Part shown: positions 24,586-32,924 of the stretch, piece by piece
How positions within the stretch are numbered: position 1 is the first letter of the stretch
Layout of the letters: each line of letters starts with the position of its first letter
Source of the DNA: Rathayibacter sp. Leaf185
GTDB lineage: Bacteria > Actinomycetota > Actinomycetes > Actinomycetales > Microbacteriaceae
Direction of reading: 5' to 3'
Length of the DNA stretch: 40,275 nucleotides
Assembly: GCF_001423885.1 (NCBI RefSeq)
Contig: NZ_LMPP01000008.1
Span: forward strand, 1-40,275
Notes under the pieces: model-generated
The model's input: the letters and a program-made list of their open reading frames with translations, nothing else
Told to the model about the DNA's origin: nothing
The model's database searches: none
Program-made: the position numbers and the translations under genes

Positions 24586-24891
24586 ATGGCAGTGACATTC
24601 GACGAGCTCCGGCCCGGATCCCTCTTCCGGGTCTCGATCAACGGGGCAGACATGGACTTCTCGGTGAGAGATGCCACTCATCGGTTCCTCGATGCGAACC
24701 TCGAACCGTCGGGGGCGGCCTGCACTCTCGTCTTCGCGCGATTCGCGAGTGGCGTCGAGAGCAGTTCACCCGAGGTGAAGGCGAATCTCATGCGGGAGGC
24801 CGTCCGCCTCATCGACGAAGGCATGATCGGCGGCATGCTCACCGAGCGGGGCAACGCCTTCTTCCGCGTCGAGGGCGCCGTCCTGCTCTGA
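24586..24891 (+). CDS. Hypothetical protein, unrecognised
   Basis: The 101-residue product (MAVTFDELRPGSLFRVSIN start) looks like a small alpha/beta cytoplasmic domain, with strand-like segments FRVSING, DFSVRD and CTLVFARFA and a helix VKANLMREAVRLIDEGMIGG. It has no secretion signal. It starts after a purine-rich CGAGGAA and follows the 121-residue hypothetical gene. Codon use is somewhat less GC-rich than in the neighbours. No family is recognised, and linkage to the upstream gene is only positional. Confidence 0.65.
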   Translation: MAVTFDELRPGSLFRVSINGADMDFSVRDATHRFLDANLEPSGAACTLVFARFASGVESSSPEVKANLMREAVRLIDEGMIGGMLTERGNAFFRVEGAVLL

Positions 24892-24922
24892 CCCCCTGCC
24901 GGATCGCGGGCAGAGTGGTGGC

Positions 24923-25549
24923 ATGGCTTTCACCGGGTTCGGGTCGGACGCGAGCGCGTTCCTGGCCGCTCTGACGACGAACAACTCACGGCAGTTCTTC
25001 GACGAGCACCGCCAGGAGTACGTCGACGCCCTCCGCCAGCCCCTCGAGGACCTCCTCGGAGAAGCCGAGGCGGAGTACGGCCCCGGCCGGGTCATGCGCC
25101 CGAACCGGGACGTGCGGTTCAGCCGCGACAGATCGCCGTACAAGACGAGCGCCAGCATGTGGGCCGGCAGCGTCGGAGGCGTGTACCTCAGCGTCACCGC
25201 CACGCACCTCGACGTCGGCGGAGGACTGTACGAGCCCAGCCGCGACCAGCTCACGCGCGCCCGGACCGCCATCGACTCGGTCCCCACGGCTGCTTCCTGC
25301 CTCGCCGAGATCGTCGATGCGCTGACGAGCGCGGGCTTCGAGATGGCCGGGCCGTCGCTGAAGACCGCCCCGCGAGGGTACGACCGCGACCACCCGCGGA
25401 TCGAGCTGCTCCGGCTCACGCACTACGCCGCGCTCACCCACCTGCCCGTCACCGCGCCGCCGGCCGCGATCCACGACGCCTGGGGGGCCGTCGAAGGGCT
25501 GATCGGCTGGGTCGACACGTACGTCCAGGCCGCGAGACCACAGCCCTGA
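24923..25549 (+). CDS. DUF2461 domain-containing protein
   Basis: The 208-residue protein matches DUF2461 throughout: the start FTGFGSDASAFLAALTTNNSRQFFDEHR, RVMRPNRDVRFSRDRSPYKT and YLSVTATHLDVGGGLYEPS, then the late RGYDRDHPRIELLRL segment. The domain occurs widely in bacteria and has no assigned biochemical role. It is probably a single cytoplasmic domain. The convergent LacI gene ends 53 bp downstream. Confidence 0.88.
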   Translation: MAFTGFGSDASAFLAALTTNNSRQFFDEHRQEYVDALRQPLEDLLGEAEAEYGPGRVMRPNRDVRFSRDRSPYKTSASMWAGSVGGVYLSVTATHLDVGGGLYEPSRDQLTRARTAIDSVPTAASCLAEIVDALTSAGFEMAGPSLKTAPRGYDRDHPRIELLRLTHYAALTHLPVTAPPAAIHDAWGAVEGLIGWVDTYVQAARPQP

Positions 25550-25602
25550 TCCACGGACGGTCATCCCCCCGCTGATCGAGCCCGCAGAGCCCGCATCGCG
25601 CG

Positions 25603-26601
25603 TCAGCCCCGCGGCGCCGCGACAGAGCCGCCGGGGCGCCACGGGCCGCCGATGCGCTCCTGCAGGAGGGGCGCGGCCGGGTCGGCGAGGCGCGCGAGGA
25701 GCGCCTCCACGCCGCGGCGACCGAGGGCGTGGCCGGGGCCGACGAGCAGGTCGAGCGTCGGGTCGGCGAGGTCGGCGACATCGGGGTCGGAGGCGAGCAG
25801 CACGATCGACAGGTCGTCGGGGACCCGCACTCCGCGGTGCCGCAGCTCGTGCGCGAAGCCGACGGCGGCGCCTCCGTTGATGACCACGACCGCGGTGACG
25901 GCGCCCGCATCGAGCGAGCGGGCCAGGGCGCGACCGCCTGCGGGCGACTCGTCGCAGCGGAGGAGGGATCCGGTGAGCCCGCGCGCGGCGCACGCGAGAG
26001 TGAACGCCTCCTCGGTGCGGGCGTAGGGCCCGAAGTCGGAGCCCTCGCCGCCGAGGACCAGCGCGATGCGGGTGTGGCCGAGCGCGGCCAGGCGGGCGAG
26101 CGCCTCCTCGACCATGCCCTCGAAGTCGATGTCGACCCAGTCGAGGGCCGACGGGTCGCGGGTGCGGCCGATCAGGGTGAACGGGGTCCCGGAGTCGCGG
26201 AGGATCGCGACCCGCTCGTCCTCCGAGGTCACCTGCATCAGCACGACACCGTCGAGCAGACCGTCGGAGCGCAGGTCGGCGAGCCGCTCCGACCCGCCGA
26301 CGGTCGGCCAGAGCACGATCGAGTAGCCGTTCTCGGCGGCGGCCTCGGCCGCGCCGGTGAGGAACGAGGTGGCGGTGTTGAGCGGGCGGCTCGAGACCAG
26401 CGGGTAGACGATCGCGACGATGTGCGAGCGGCGGCGGGCGAGGGCGCGCGCCACCGCGTTCGGCCGGTAGCCGAGCTCGCGCATCGCCTCCTGCACGCGC
26501 TCGCGGGTCTCGGGCGTCACCGGCTTGGAGTCGTTGACGACGAAGGACACGGTCGTCATCGAGACGCCGGCGAGGCGTGCGACATCGCGCATCGTGGCCA
26601 C
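25603..26601 (-). CDS. LacI family transcriptional regulator
   Basis: The 332-residue protein has the LacI HTH at its N-terminus (VATMRDVARLAGVSMTTVSFVVNDS), the hinge helix PNAVARALA, and a periplasmic-binding-like effector domain (IVAIVYPLVSS, DGVVLMQVTS, RIALVLGGEG). The GTG at 26601 is chosen because AGGAGG lies just upstream; the frame stays open further, but the extra residues precede the HTH and look non-coding. It is divergent from thuA-like and oxidoreductase genes with a palindromic LacI operator between, so it probably represses them until a sugar binds. Confidence 0.92.
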   Translation of the reverse strand: MATMRDVARLAGVSMTTVSFVVNDSKPVTPETRERVQEAMRELGYRPNAVARALARRRSHIVAIVYPLVSSRPLNTATSFLTGAAEAAAENGYSIVLWPTVGGSERLADLRSDGLLDGVVLMQVTSEDERVAILRDSGTPFTLIGRTRDPSALDWVDIDFEGMVEEALARLAALGHTRIALVLGGEGSDFGPYARTEEAFTLACAARGLTGSLLRCDESPAGGRALARSLDAGAVTAVVVINGGAAVGFAHELRHRGVRVPDDLSIVLLASDPDVADLADPTLDLLVGPGHALGRRGVEALLARLADPAAPLLQERIGGPWRPGGSVAAPRG

Positions 26602-26678
26602 GGCACCTCCTCGCGATCGGTGCGCCGGCGCGAGGTTGACGCGGGGCGGGGTGCTCCCGCAGTCTAGGAGCACGGGCC

Positions 26679-26694
26679 GGTGAAGCGCTTAACC
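26679..26694. promoter_or_regulatory. LacI-family operator
   Basis: GGTGAAGCGCTTAACC is a near-perfect 16-bp palindrome with the central AAGCGCTT (containing the CpG) typical of LacI/PurR-family operators. It lies between the divergent lacI-type and thuA-like starts. Confidence 0.75.
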
Positions 26695-26752
26695 ACTGCC
26701 CTCGCCCGGCCGCTGCAGAACGCGACTCTCCATCGATGAAGAAGGAACCCCC

Positions 26753-27532
26753 GTGACCACACCCGCCACTCCCGTCCGCGTCCTCGTCTGGGGCGAGAAC
26801 CGCCACGAGCAGATCGAGGAGAAGGTCCGCGCGATCTACCCGGACGGCATGCACTCGACCATCGCGGAGGGCATCCGCGAGAACCTCGGCGACGGCGCGG
26901 TCGTCGCCACCACCACGCTCGACGAGCCCGAGCACGGCCTCACCGAGGAGGTCCTCGACGCCACCGACGTCCTCGTCTGGTGGGGCCACATGGCGCACGG
27001 AGACGTCGACGACGCGATCGTCGAGCGCGTGCACCGCCACGTCCTCGCCGGCATGGGCCTGCTCGTGCTGCACTCGGGCCACTGGTCCAAGATCTTCGGC
27101 AAGCTGATGGGCACCACCTGCACGCTGCGCTGGCGCTCGGAGGAGGACCGCGAGCTGGTCTGGACCGTCGACCCGACGCATCCCATCGCGCAGGGCGTGC
27201 CGCACCCCTTCGTCATCCCGCAGCAGGAGATGTACGGCGAGTTCTTCGACGTGCCCGCGCCCGACGAGCTCGTGTTCCTCTCGACGTTCTCGGGCGGGGA
27301 GGTGTTCCGCTCGGGGATGACCTACAAGCGCGGTCACGGCCGCATCTTCTTCTTCTCGCCCGGCGACCAGGACTACCCCGTCTACCACCACGAGCACGTG
27401 CGCCGCGTGATCGCGAACGGTGTCGAGTGGGCGCGGACCTCGCGGCCCGAGCGCCGCCTCCCGGTGCTGCAGCGCTACAAGACCGAGGACTTCTACAACG
27501 GCGAGGACTACCAGGGAGCGCTCGTCCGATGA
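26753..27532 (+). CDS. ThuA domain protein
   Basis: The 259-residue ThuA-like protein (class I glutamine-amidotransferase-like fold) has [45 protein letters not shown] and [24 protein letters not shown]. It is named after ThuA of the rhizobial trehalose utilisation operon, whose biochemical function remains uncertain. The GTG at 26753 follows GAAGGA. It overlaps the downstream oxidoreductase as ATGA and is controlled by the divergent LacI operator, so the pair probably modifies an imported sugar, possibly through 3-keto intermediates. Confidence 0.88.
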   Translation: MTTPATPVRVLVWGENRHEQIEEKVRAIYPDGMHSTIAEGIRENLGDGAVVATTTLDEPEHGLTEEVLDATDVLVWWGHMAHGDVDDAIVERVHRHVLAGMGLLVLHSGHWSKIFGKLMGTTCTLRWRSEEDRELVWTVDPTHPIAQGVPHPFVIPQQEMYGEFFDVPAPDELVFLSTFSGGEVFRSGMTYKRGHGRIFFFSPGDQDYPVYHHEHVRRVIANGVEWARTSRPERRLPVLQRYKTEDFYNGEDYQGALVR

Positions 27533-28617
27533 CCGTGCGCCTCGTCCAGGTGGGTGCCGGCGCGATGGGTCGCGCCTGGATCCGGACCATCCGCGACTCC
27601 CCCGACGCCGAGCTGGTCGGCCTCGTCGACCTCGACGTCGAGCTCGCGACGCGCGCCGCAACGGAGGAGGGCGTCGGCTCGATCGCGGTCGGCAGCAGTG
27701 TCGCCGAGGTCGCGGCCCGCTCCGGCGCCGACGCGGTGGTCAACGTGACCGTCCCGCGCGCGCACCTGCCGGTGAGCTCGGAGGCGCTGTTCGCCGGTCT
27801 CCCCGTGCTCTCGGAGAAGCCGATCGCGCCGACCATCGCCGAGTCGCTGATCCTCGCGGCCACCGCCGAGGTGTCGGGGCAGCTGCTGATGACGAGCCAG
27901 TCGCGGCGCTACTACGCGTCGATCGCCGCGTTCCGCGAGCAGATCGCGGGGCTCGGTCAGCTGGGCACCGCGTCGGTGACGTTCGCCAAGGCTCCGCGCT
28001 TCGGAGGCTTCCGCGACGAGATGGCGCACGTGCTGCTCGTCGACATGGCGATCCACGCGTTCGACGCGGCGCGCTACCTGCTCGACAGCGACCCCGTCGC
28101 CGTCTACTGCGAGGAGTACAACCCGGGCTGGAGCTGGTACGCCGACGGAGCCGCGGCGAGCGCCGTCTTCGAGTTCGCCGACGGGGTGCGCTTCTCGTAC
28201 ACCGGCAGCTGGTGCGCCGACGGCCTCGAGACGTCCTGGAACGGCGACTGGCGCGTCAACGGCGCAGGCGGCACGGCGCACTGGAACGGCGACGGGGCCC
28301 CGGAGTGGCAGGCGCGCGAGTCGGACGCGGTGCAGGTGGCGGCACTGGATCCGGTGCCGGAGGAGATCGCGGGCTCGCTCGCGGAGTTCGTGCGGGTACT
28401 GGGGACGGGTGCAGTGCCCTCGGGCGAGGTGCACTCGAACGTGCGGAGCCTCGCGATGGTCGAGGCGGCGGTGCGCTCCTCCGAGACCGCGGCGCGCGTG
28501 CGCATCGACGACGTGCTCGAGGAGGGCTATGCGGAGGCGCTCGAGCAGGCGCGTGACGAGCGCGTGCGGGCGGCGCTGGCCGCCTGGGGCTCGGCGGCGG
28601 CGGGACTCGCGGGCTGA
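27529..28617 (+). CDS. Gfo/Idh/MocA family oxidoreductase (partner of ThuA-like protein)
   Basis: The 362-residue protein has the Rossmann motif [15 protein letters not shown], the EKP motif in [10 protein letters not shown], and [20 protein letters not shown] with the catalytic Asp/His pair. It belongs with the ThuB-like oxidoreductases. It begins inside the last codons of the ThuA-like gene (ATGA). The C-terminus is rich in Glu and Ala. A family B palindrome begins 4 bp after the stop and probably terminates the transcript. Confidence 0.9.
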   Translation: MTVRLVQVGAGAMGRAWIRTIRDSPDAELVGLVDLDVELATRAATEEGVGSIAVGSSVAEVAARSGADAVVNVTVPRAHLPVSSEALFAGLPVLSEKPIAPTIAESLILAATAEVSGQLLMTSQSRRYYASIAAFREQIAGLGQLGTASVTFAKAPRFGGFRDEMAHVLLVDMAIHAFDAARYLLDSDPVAVYCEEYNPGWSWYADGAAASAVFEFADGVRFSYTGSWCADGLETSWNGDWRVNGAGGTAHWNGDGAPEWQARESDAVQVAALDPVPEEIAGSLAEFVRVLGTGAVPSGEVHSNVRSLAMVEAAVRSSETAARVRIDDVLEEGYAEALEQARDERVRAALAAWGSAAAGLAG

Positions 28618-28620
28618 GCC

Positions 28621-28690
28621 GCGCAACGTCAGCTGAGAAGGTGTCGCAGCCACCATCGTGCGCGAGCGACGGTCTCAGCTGACGTTGTGC
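28621..28690. repeat. Palindromic repeat family B, copy 2
   Basis: The 18-bp arms (28621-28638 and 28673-28690, containing CAACGTCAGCTGAGA) pair with one wobble and flank a 34-nt core. That core matches the core of copy 1 at 4259-4292 at about 25 of 34 positions only when reverse-complemented. The arms are the same as in copy 1. Confidence 0.9.
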
Positions 28691-28786
28691 CGTGGCGTAC
28701 TGATCGGGGCCACTCGACCAGCAGGCAGGCGCGGGCCGACGGCGGGCACCGACTCCGCGTGTTCGCCGGGCGGACACCTCGGGACG

Positions 28787-28804
28787 CCCGGGTGTTCACC
28801 CGGG
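28787..28804. promoter_or_regulatory. Palindrome upstream of the secreted phytase-like gene
   Basis: CCCGGGTG-TT-CACCCGGG is a perfect 18-bp dyad 45 bp before the start codon, with GTGTTCGCC/GGACAC just upstream. GTTCACC and GTTCGCC motifs resemble actinobacterial PHO-box units, but 11-bp spaced direct repeats are weak. It could be a PhoP or other operator. Confidence 0.35.
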
Positions 28805-28849
28805 GCCGCGAGCGTGTGCGGGTTCCCTTCGAAACCGCTCAGGAGACCC

Positions 28850-31408
28850 GTGCCCCGTCACCCCGCCCCCCGCCGCACCGTCGGTGTCGCGCTCGCCCTC
28901 ACTCTCGCGAGCTGCACGCTCGGTGCCGCTCTGCCCGCCGCCGCCGCGGGCGACTCCTTCTTCACGCGCCTCGCCACCGTGCCCGCGTATCTCAACGCCG
29001 CCGACCCGGCCACCGACGCCGCCGTCGCCGAGATCTCGAGCGCGTCGCCCGACGGCCGCCTCGTCTACTCGACCGACTCGGCCGGGCAGCGCATCAACGT
29101 CCTCGACATCAGCGACCCCGAGGCGCCGGAGCCCCTCGGCGGCGTGGGCGTCGGAGGCGAGCCCACCTCGGTCTACGCGACCGGCGAGTACGTGCTCGCG
29201 GTCGTCGACACCAGCGACGGCGACTTCGCGAACCCCTCGGGCCACGTCAGCGTGCTGCACGCCGACGACCTCGCTCCGGTCGCGACCATCGAGCTCGGCG
29301 GGCAGCCCGACTCCATCGACGTGACCACCGCCGGCGACACCGCCGTCATCGCGATCGAGAACCAGCGCGACGAGGAGTCCACCCCCGAGGGCGGCGAGGA
29401 GGGCGACCTCCCGCAGGCGCCCGCCGGCGAACTCGTGGTGATGGACCTCGCGGGAGACCCCGCCACCTGGGTCGCCGAGCACGTCGACATGACCGGACTC
29501 GCGGGCCTCGACACCCCGTCGGACCCCGAGCCCGAGTACGTCTCGATCAACCCGGCCGACACCGCCGTCGCGGTGACCCTGCAGGAGAACAACGCCGTCG
29601 CGATCCTCGACCTGGCCACGCGGACCGTGACCGCCTCGTACTCGGCGGGCACCGCCTCCGTCACCGGGATCGACACCCTCGACGACGACCGCATCGAGCT
29701 GACCGGCTCGATCACCGACGTGCCCCGCGAACCCGACGCGATCGGCTGGGTCGGCGACGACCACGTCGCCATCGCGAACGAGGGCGACTGGAAGGGCGGC
29801 ACCCGCGGCTGGTCGATCCTCGACGCCGCCACCGGCGCCGTCGCCTGGGACGCCGGCAACAGCTTCGACCACCTCGCGGTGAGCCTCGGCCTCTACCCCG
29901 ACAAGCGCTCCGACGCGAAGGGCTCCGAGCCCGAGGGCCTGCTCTCGGCGACCTACGACGGCGTGCCCTACGTCTTCGTCGGCGCCGAGCGCGCCAACTT
30001 CGTCGCGGTCTACGACGTGACCGACCCGACCGCCCCGCGCTTCGTGCAGGCGCTGCCGTCGACGCCCGGTCCGGAGGGGCTGCTCGCCCTGCCCGAGCGC
30101 GACCTGCTCGTCGTCTCGAGCGAGACCGACGACGCCGAGGCGGCCGTCCGCGCGAGCGTGCAGCTCTACGCGATGGGGGCCTCCTCGCCCGCGTTCCCGA
30201 CGATCGAGTCGGCCTACGTCGACGGCTCACCGCTGCCGTGGGGTGCGCTCTCTGGCCTGTCGGGCGACCCTCTCGACGCCGACCGCCTCTTCGCGGTGAG
30301 CGACAGCGCCTACGCGCCGAGCGGGATCTACTCGATCGACACCTCCGTCACCCCCGCGCAGATCGACTCGTCGCTGACCGTGACCGACGGCGGTGAGCCG
30401 GCGGCCCTCGACCTCGAGGGCATCGCGGCGCGCGTCGACGGAGGCTTCTGGGCCGTCACCGAGGGCGCGACCGGCCCCGAGAACGCGCTGCTCGAGCTCG
30501 ACGCCGACGGCGCGGTGCAGCAGAGCATCGCGCTGCCGACCGAGGTCGCCGAGGCGCTCGGCTCGCAGGGCTTCGAGGGCGTGACCATCGAGCAGGGCGC
30601 CGAGGGCGAGATCGTCTGGACGGCGCTGCAGCGCGAGGCCTCGATCGACGCCGACGGCATCGTCCGGATCGGACGCTACGACGTCGCGGCGGCGACCTGG
30701 AGCTTCTTCGGCTACCCGCTCGAGGCCGCCTCGGGTGCCGAGGGAGACTGGAACGGCGTCTCCGAGATCACGCTGACCCCGGCGGGCACGCTCGCCGTGA
30801 TCGAGCGCGACAAGCGCAACGGGCCGGATGCCGCACTCAAGGCGGTGTACACGGTCCCGCTGCCCAGCGGCCCGGGCGCCGGGGCCGGCGAGGAGCTCCC
30901 CGTGCTCGAGAAGACGCTCGCCGCCGATGTGCTGCCCGCGCTCGAGGCCGGCGACGGCTGGACGCAGGAGAAGCTCGAGGGGCTCGGAATCACGGGCTCC
31001 GGCGAGGTGTTCGTCGTGACCGACAACGACGGAGTCGACGACGCCAACGGCGAGACCGTGCTCGCGTCGCTGGGCAGCGCGACGGAGGTGTTCGGGGCCG
31101 CGCCGGTGCCGACTCCGACGGCGACGCCGACTGCAGTCCCGACCGGAGAGCCGACCGCTGTGCCCACCGCGGAGCCGACCGTCGCGCCGACCGCGGCGCC
31201 GACGACCGCCCCGACGGCTCAGCCGACGGTCGCGCCCAGTGCGCACCCGACCGCAGCTCCCCTTGCGGGCACCACGCCCACGCGCCCCGGCTCGGGACTC
31301 GCCAGCACCGGAGTCGAGACCGGCTGGGCCGCCGCTGCGGCGCTCGCGCTGATGGCCGGCGGAGCGCTCGCGCTCGGCCTCAACCGCAGGCGCCGCACCG
31401 CGCGCTGA
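28850..31408 (+). CDS. Secreted esterase-like-phytase / choice-of-anchor protein with wall-sorting signal
   Basis: The 852-residue protein has a signal peptide (basic start, hydrophobic VGVALALTLASCTLGAAL, AAAAG cleavage region). A beta-propeller-like choice-of-anchor I segment follows (about residues 40-450; PDGRLVYSTDSAGQRINVLDISDP and GWVGDDHVAIANEGDWKGG). A phytase-like (esterase-like activity of phytase) domain occupies about residues 455-745, with RLFAVSDSAYAPSGIYSID and DLEGIAARVDGGFWAVTEG. A PT-rich spacer, a GSGLASTGVE sorting motif (LAxTG), a membrane helix and RRRRTAR complete it. The GTG at 28850 has AGGAG upstream. It is probably a wall-anchored phosphoester or organic phosphate hydrolase; activity is inferred from domains. 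Confidence 0.88.
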   Translation: MPRHPAPRRTVGVALALTLASCTLGAALPAAAAGDSFFTRLATVPAYLNAADPATDAAVAEISSASPDGRLVYSTDSAGQRINVLDISDPEAPEPLGGVGVGGEPTSVYATGEYVLAVVDTSDGDFANPSGHVSVLHADDLAPVATIELGGQPDSIDVTTAGDTAVIAIENQRDEESTPEGGEEGDLPQAPAGELVVMDLAGDPATWVAEHVDMTGLAGLDTPSDPEPEYVSINPADTAVAVTLQENNAVAILDLATRTVTASYSAGTASVTGIDTLDDDRIELTGSITDVPREPDAIGWVGDDHVAIANEGDWKGGTRGWSILDAATGAVAWDAGNSFDHLAVSLGLYPDKRSDAKGSEPEGLLSATYDGVPYVFVGAERANFVAVYDVTDPTAPRFVQALPSTPGPEGLLALPERDLLVVSSETDDAEAAVRASVQLYAMGASSPAFPTIESAYVDGSPLPWGALSGLSGDPLDADRLFAVSDSAYAPSGIYSIDTSVTPAQIDSSLTVTDGGEPAALDLEGIAARVDGGFWAVTEGATGPENALLELDADGAVQQSIALPTEVAEALGSQGFEGVTIEQGAEGEIVWTALQREASIDADGIVRIGRYDVAAATWSFFGYPLEAASGAEGDWNGVSEITLTPAGTLAVIERDKRNGPDAALKAVYTVPLPSGPGAGAGEELPVLEKTLAADVLPALEAGDGWTQEKLEGLGITGSGEVFVVTDNDGVDDANGETVLASLGSATEVFGAAPVPTPTATPTAVPTGEPTAVPTAEPTVAPTAAPTTAPTAQPTVAPSAHPTAAPLAGTTPTRPGSGLASTGVETGWAAAAALALMAGGALALGLNRRRRTAR

Positions 31409-31421
31409 TGCACTGACGCCG

Positions 31422-31453
31422 ACGGCCCGGAGGACGCACGTCCTCCGGGCCGT
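31422..31453 (+). terminator. Terminator after the wall-anchored protein
   Basis: ACGGCCCGGAGGAC (31422-31435) pairs perfectly with 31440-31453 around a GCAC loop, followed by TCGTCGT. It lies 13 bp after the stop and between convergent genes, so it can act in both directions. Confidence 0.85.
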
Positions 31454-31505
31454 TCGTCGTCCCGCGACCCCGCATCCGCACCTCCGGGGCGGGGTGCAGG
31501 CAGCG

Positions 31506-32174
31506 TCATCCACCACCGCAGATCGAGGCGATGAGGGTGCGGGTCACCCAGTCGACGTAGGCGTCGCGCGTCCAGCCCCGCTGGAGGACGACCAGGTCGT
31601 AGACCTCGATCGACACGGTGGTCCAGAGCACGTCGCGGATTTCGTCGACGTCGATCCCCGCGCGGAGCTGCCCGGTGCCCACGAGGTGCGCGGCGAAGCC
31701 CGCTGTTCCGGCGAGCCGTTCCCCCTGGATCCTCTGCCAGAGCTCGTCGGTCGTGGGATCGACGGCGGCGCCGGTCCGCACCGCGAGCTGGATCCGGGCG
31801 GAGCGCTCGGATCGGAGCGCTCCGCCCTCGGCGTACAGACGAAGCTTCGTGCGGACGTCCGGCTCAGCGATGATCCTCCGGGTCTCCGGTCGGTCCGCGA
31901 CGGCCACCGGTTCGTCGTCACCGGCGATCGCCACGTCGAAGACCGCCTTGACGAGCGCGGCCTTCGTGCCGAACCCCTTGAAGACGCTCTCGGGCGAGAC
32001 GCCGGCCCGTCGAGCGACCGCCGCGATCGTGGTCGCGACGTATCCGCGCTCCTCGAGCAGCTCCTGAGCGGAGGCGACGACACGCGCGCGCGCCGCTCGC
32101 GCCTTCTCCTGTCGAGCGCTCGCGTCGTAGCCGCGGGGCCGGCGGACGTCGGTGCTCTTGACACGGTCCGTCAT
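31506..32174 (-). CDS. TetR family transcriptional regulator
   Basis: The 222-residue protein has a TetR N-terminal domain (about residues 22-75; VATTIAAVARRAGVSPESVFKGF is the HTH) and a long helical ligand domain. The ATG at 32174 is preferred: GAGG lies six bases upstream, while the in-frame ATG at 32183 directly abuts that site. It is divergent from a SnoaL-like gene, with a TACAG-N5-CTGTA dyad between, so it probably regulates that gene and itself. Confidence 0.88.
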   Translation of the reverse strand: MTDRVKSTDVRRPRGYDASARQEKARAARARVVASAQELLEERGYVATTIAAVARRAGVSPESVFKGFGTKAALVKAVFDVAIAGDDEPVAVADRPETRRIIAEPDVRTKLRLYAEGGALRSERSARIQLAVRTGAAVDPTTDELWQRIQGERLAGTAGFAAHLVGTGQLRAGIDVDEIRDVLWTTVSIEVYDLVVLQRGWTRDAYVDWVTRTLIASICGGG

Positions 32175-32194
32175 CGTCGTCATCCTCAATTCAT

Positions 32195-32209
32195 TACAGA
32201 CCCACTGTA
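32195..32209. promoter_or_regulatory. Candidate TetR operator (TACAG-N5-CTGTA)
   Basis: A perfect 15-bp dyad in the 64-bp gap between divergent TetR and SnoaL-like starts. Its size and position fit a TetR operator; the surrounding sequence is locally A/T-rich as in a promoter. Confidence 0.5.
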
Positions 32210-32238
32210 TCCGATTCACCGCATCGAGAGGTTCTTCC

Positions 32239-32763
32239 ATGACCGACACCTCGTCCGGCGCCACCACCATCGCTCTGCGCGGCGTCGCAGTGATGGCCCG
32301 GGGCGAGCGCGACGCTTTCGACGACCTGTACGCTTCCGCCGCCGTCAACCACGAGTCGGGAGACGAGCCGCCGGCGTGCCGCCTCCCCGGCCCCGCCGGC
32401 TTCTACGCGACCGCGCTCTGGCTGCGCTCCGCCTACGACGAGATGGACTACCGGATCCACCACACCATCGAGTCCGACGGCCTCGTCGCCGTCGACTGCA
32501 CCATGAGCGGACGCCAGGTCGGCCCGTTCCTGCTGTACGACGCCGACGGCCTCGTCTCGAGAGCCTGGGCACCGACGGGTCGGCGGTTCGCCGCCCGGCA
32601 GACACACTGGCTCCGGGTGTCGGAGGGACGGATCACGGAGCACTGGGCGGTCCGTGACGACCTCGGCCAGGGAACGCAGCTCGGCTGGCTGCCTCCGACC
32701 CCGATGTACCTCCTCCGCTGCGCTGCGGCCAAGCGTCGAGCGCTGCGACTCGCGCGAGAGTAG
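32239..32763 (+). CDS. SnoaL-like / NTF2-like protein
   Basis: The 174-residue protein has the NTF2-like fold pattern of SnoaL-type polyketide cyclases: an N-terminal helical part (ERDAFDDLYASAAVNHESGDE), YRIHHTIESDGLVAVDCTMSGRQVGPF, and RRFAARQTHWLRVSEGRITEHWAVRDDLG. Many such proteins are not cyclases and bind small hydrophobic ligands. The ATG at 32239 follows GAGAGG. It is divergent from a TetR gene and probably its target. The C-terminus (KRRALRLARE) is basic. Confidence 0.8.
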   Translation: MTDTSSGATTIALRGVAVMARGERDAFDDLYASAAVNHESGDEPPACRLPGPAGFYATALWLRSAYDEMDYRIHHTIESDGLVAVDCTMSGRQVGPFLLYDADGLVSRAWAPTGRRFAARQTHWLRVSEGRITEHWAVRDDLGQGTQLGWLPPTPMYLLRCAAAKRRALRLARE

Positions 32764-32845
32764 GAGGCTCCGCCGTTCTCGCCGGGGCCGTTCCCGGCCG
32801 GCCCGTGCGGCTCCCGGACGCGATGCGCGACGACGTCCGGCTTCC

Positions 32846-32917
32846 CGCCGGGGAACCAGTTCTCGCCGAGGTGCCGCGTTCAGAGCGGTGTCTGGGCGAG
32901 AACCGGTTCCCTCGGCG
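32846..32917. repeat. Palindromic repeat family C, copy 1
   Basis: CCGCCG-GGGAACCAGTTCTCGCC (32846-32867) pairs with its near-complement (32894-32917) with one indel and one mismatch around a roughly 26-nt spacer. The half-site GGGAACCAGTTC recurs at 35.9 kb and 40.15 kb. It lies between convergent SnoaL-like and proline-rich protein genes. Confidence 0.8.
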
Positions 32918-32924
32918 GAGGGGG

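Noticed and set aside
26602-26673. 24-residue N-terminal extension of the LacI regulator
   Set aside because: LacI proteins start at the HTH, and the GTG at 26601 has AGGAGG directly upstream; the extension would cover that ribosome site.
24986-27661. Very long minus-strand frame spanning DUF2461, lacI and thuA
   Set aside because: It runs across three well-supported genes on both strands and across a LacI operator; the product is low-complexity Arg/Ala/Gly.
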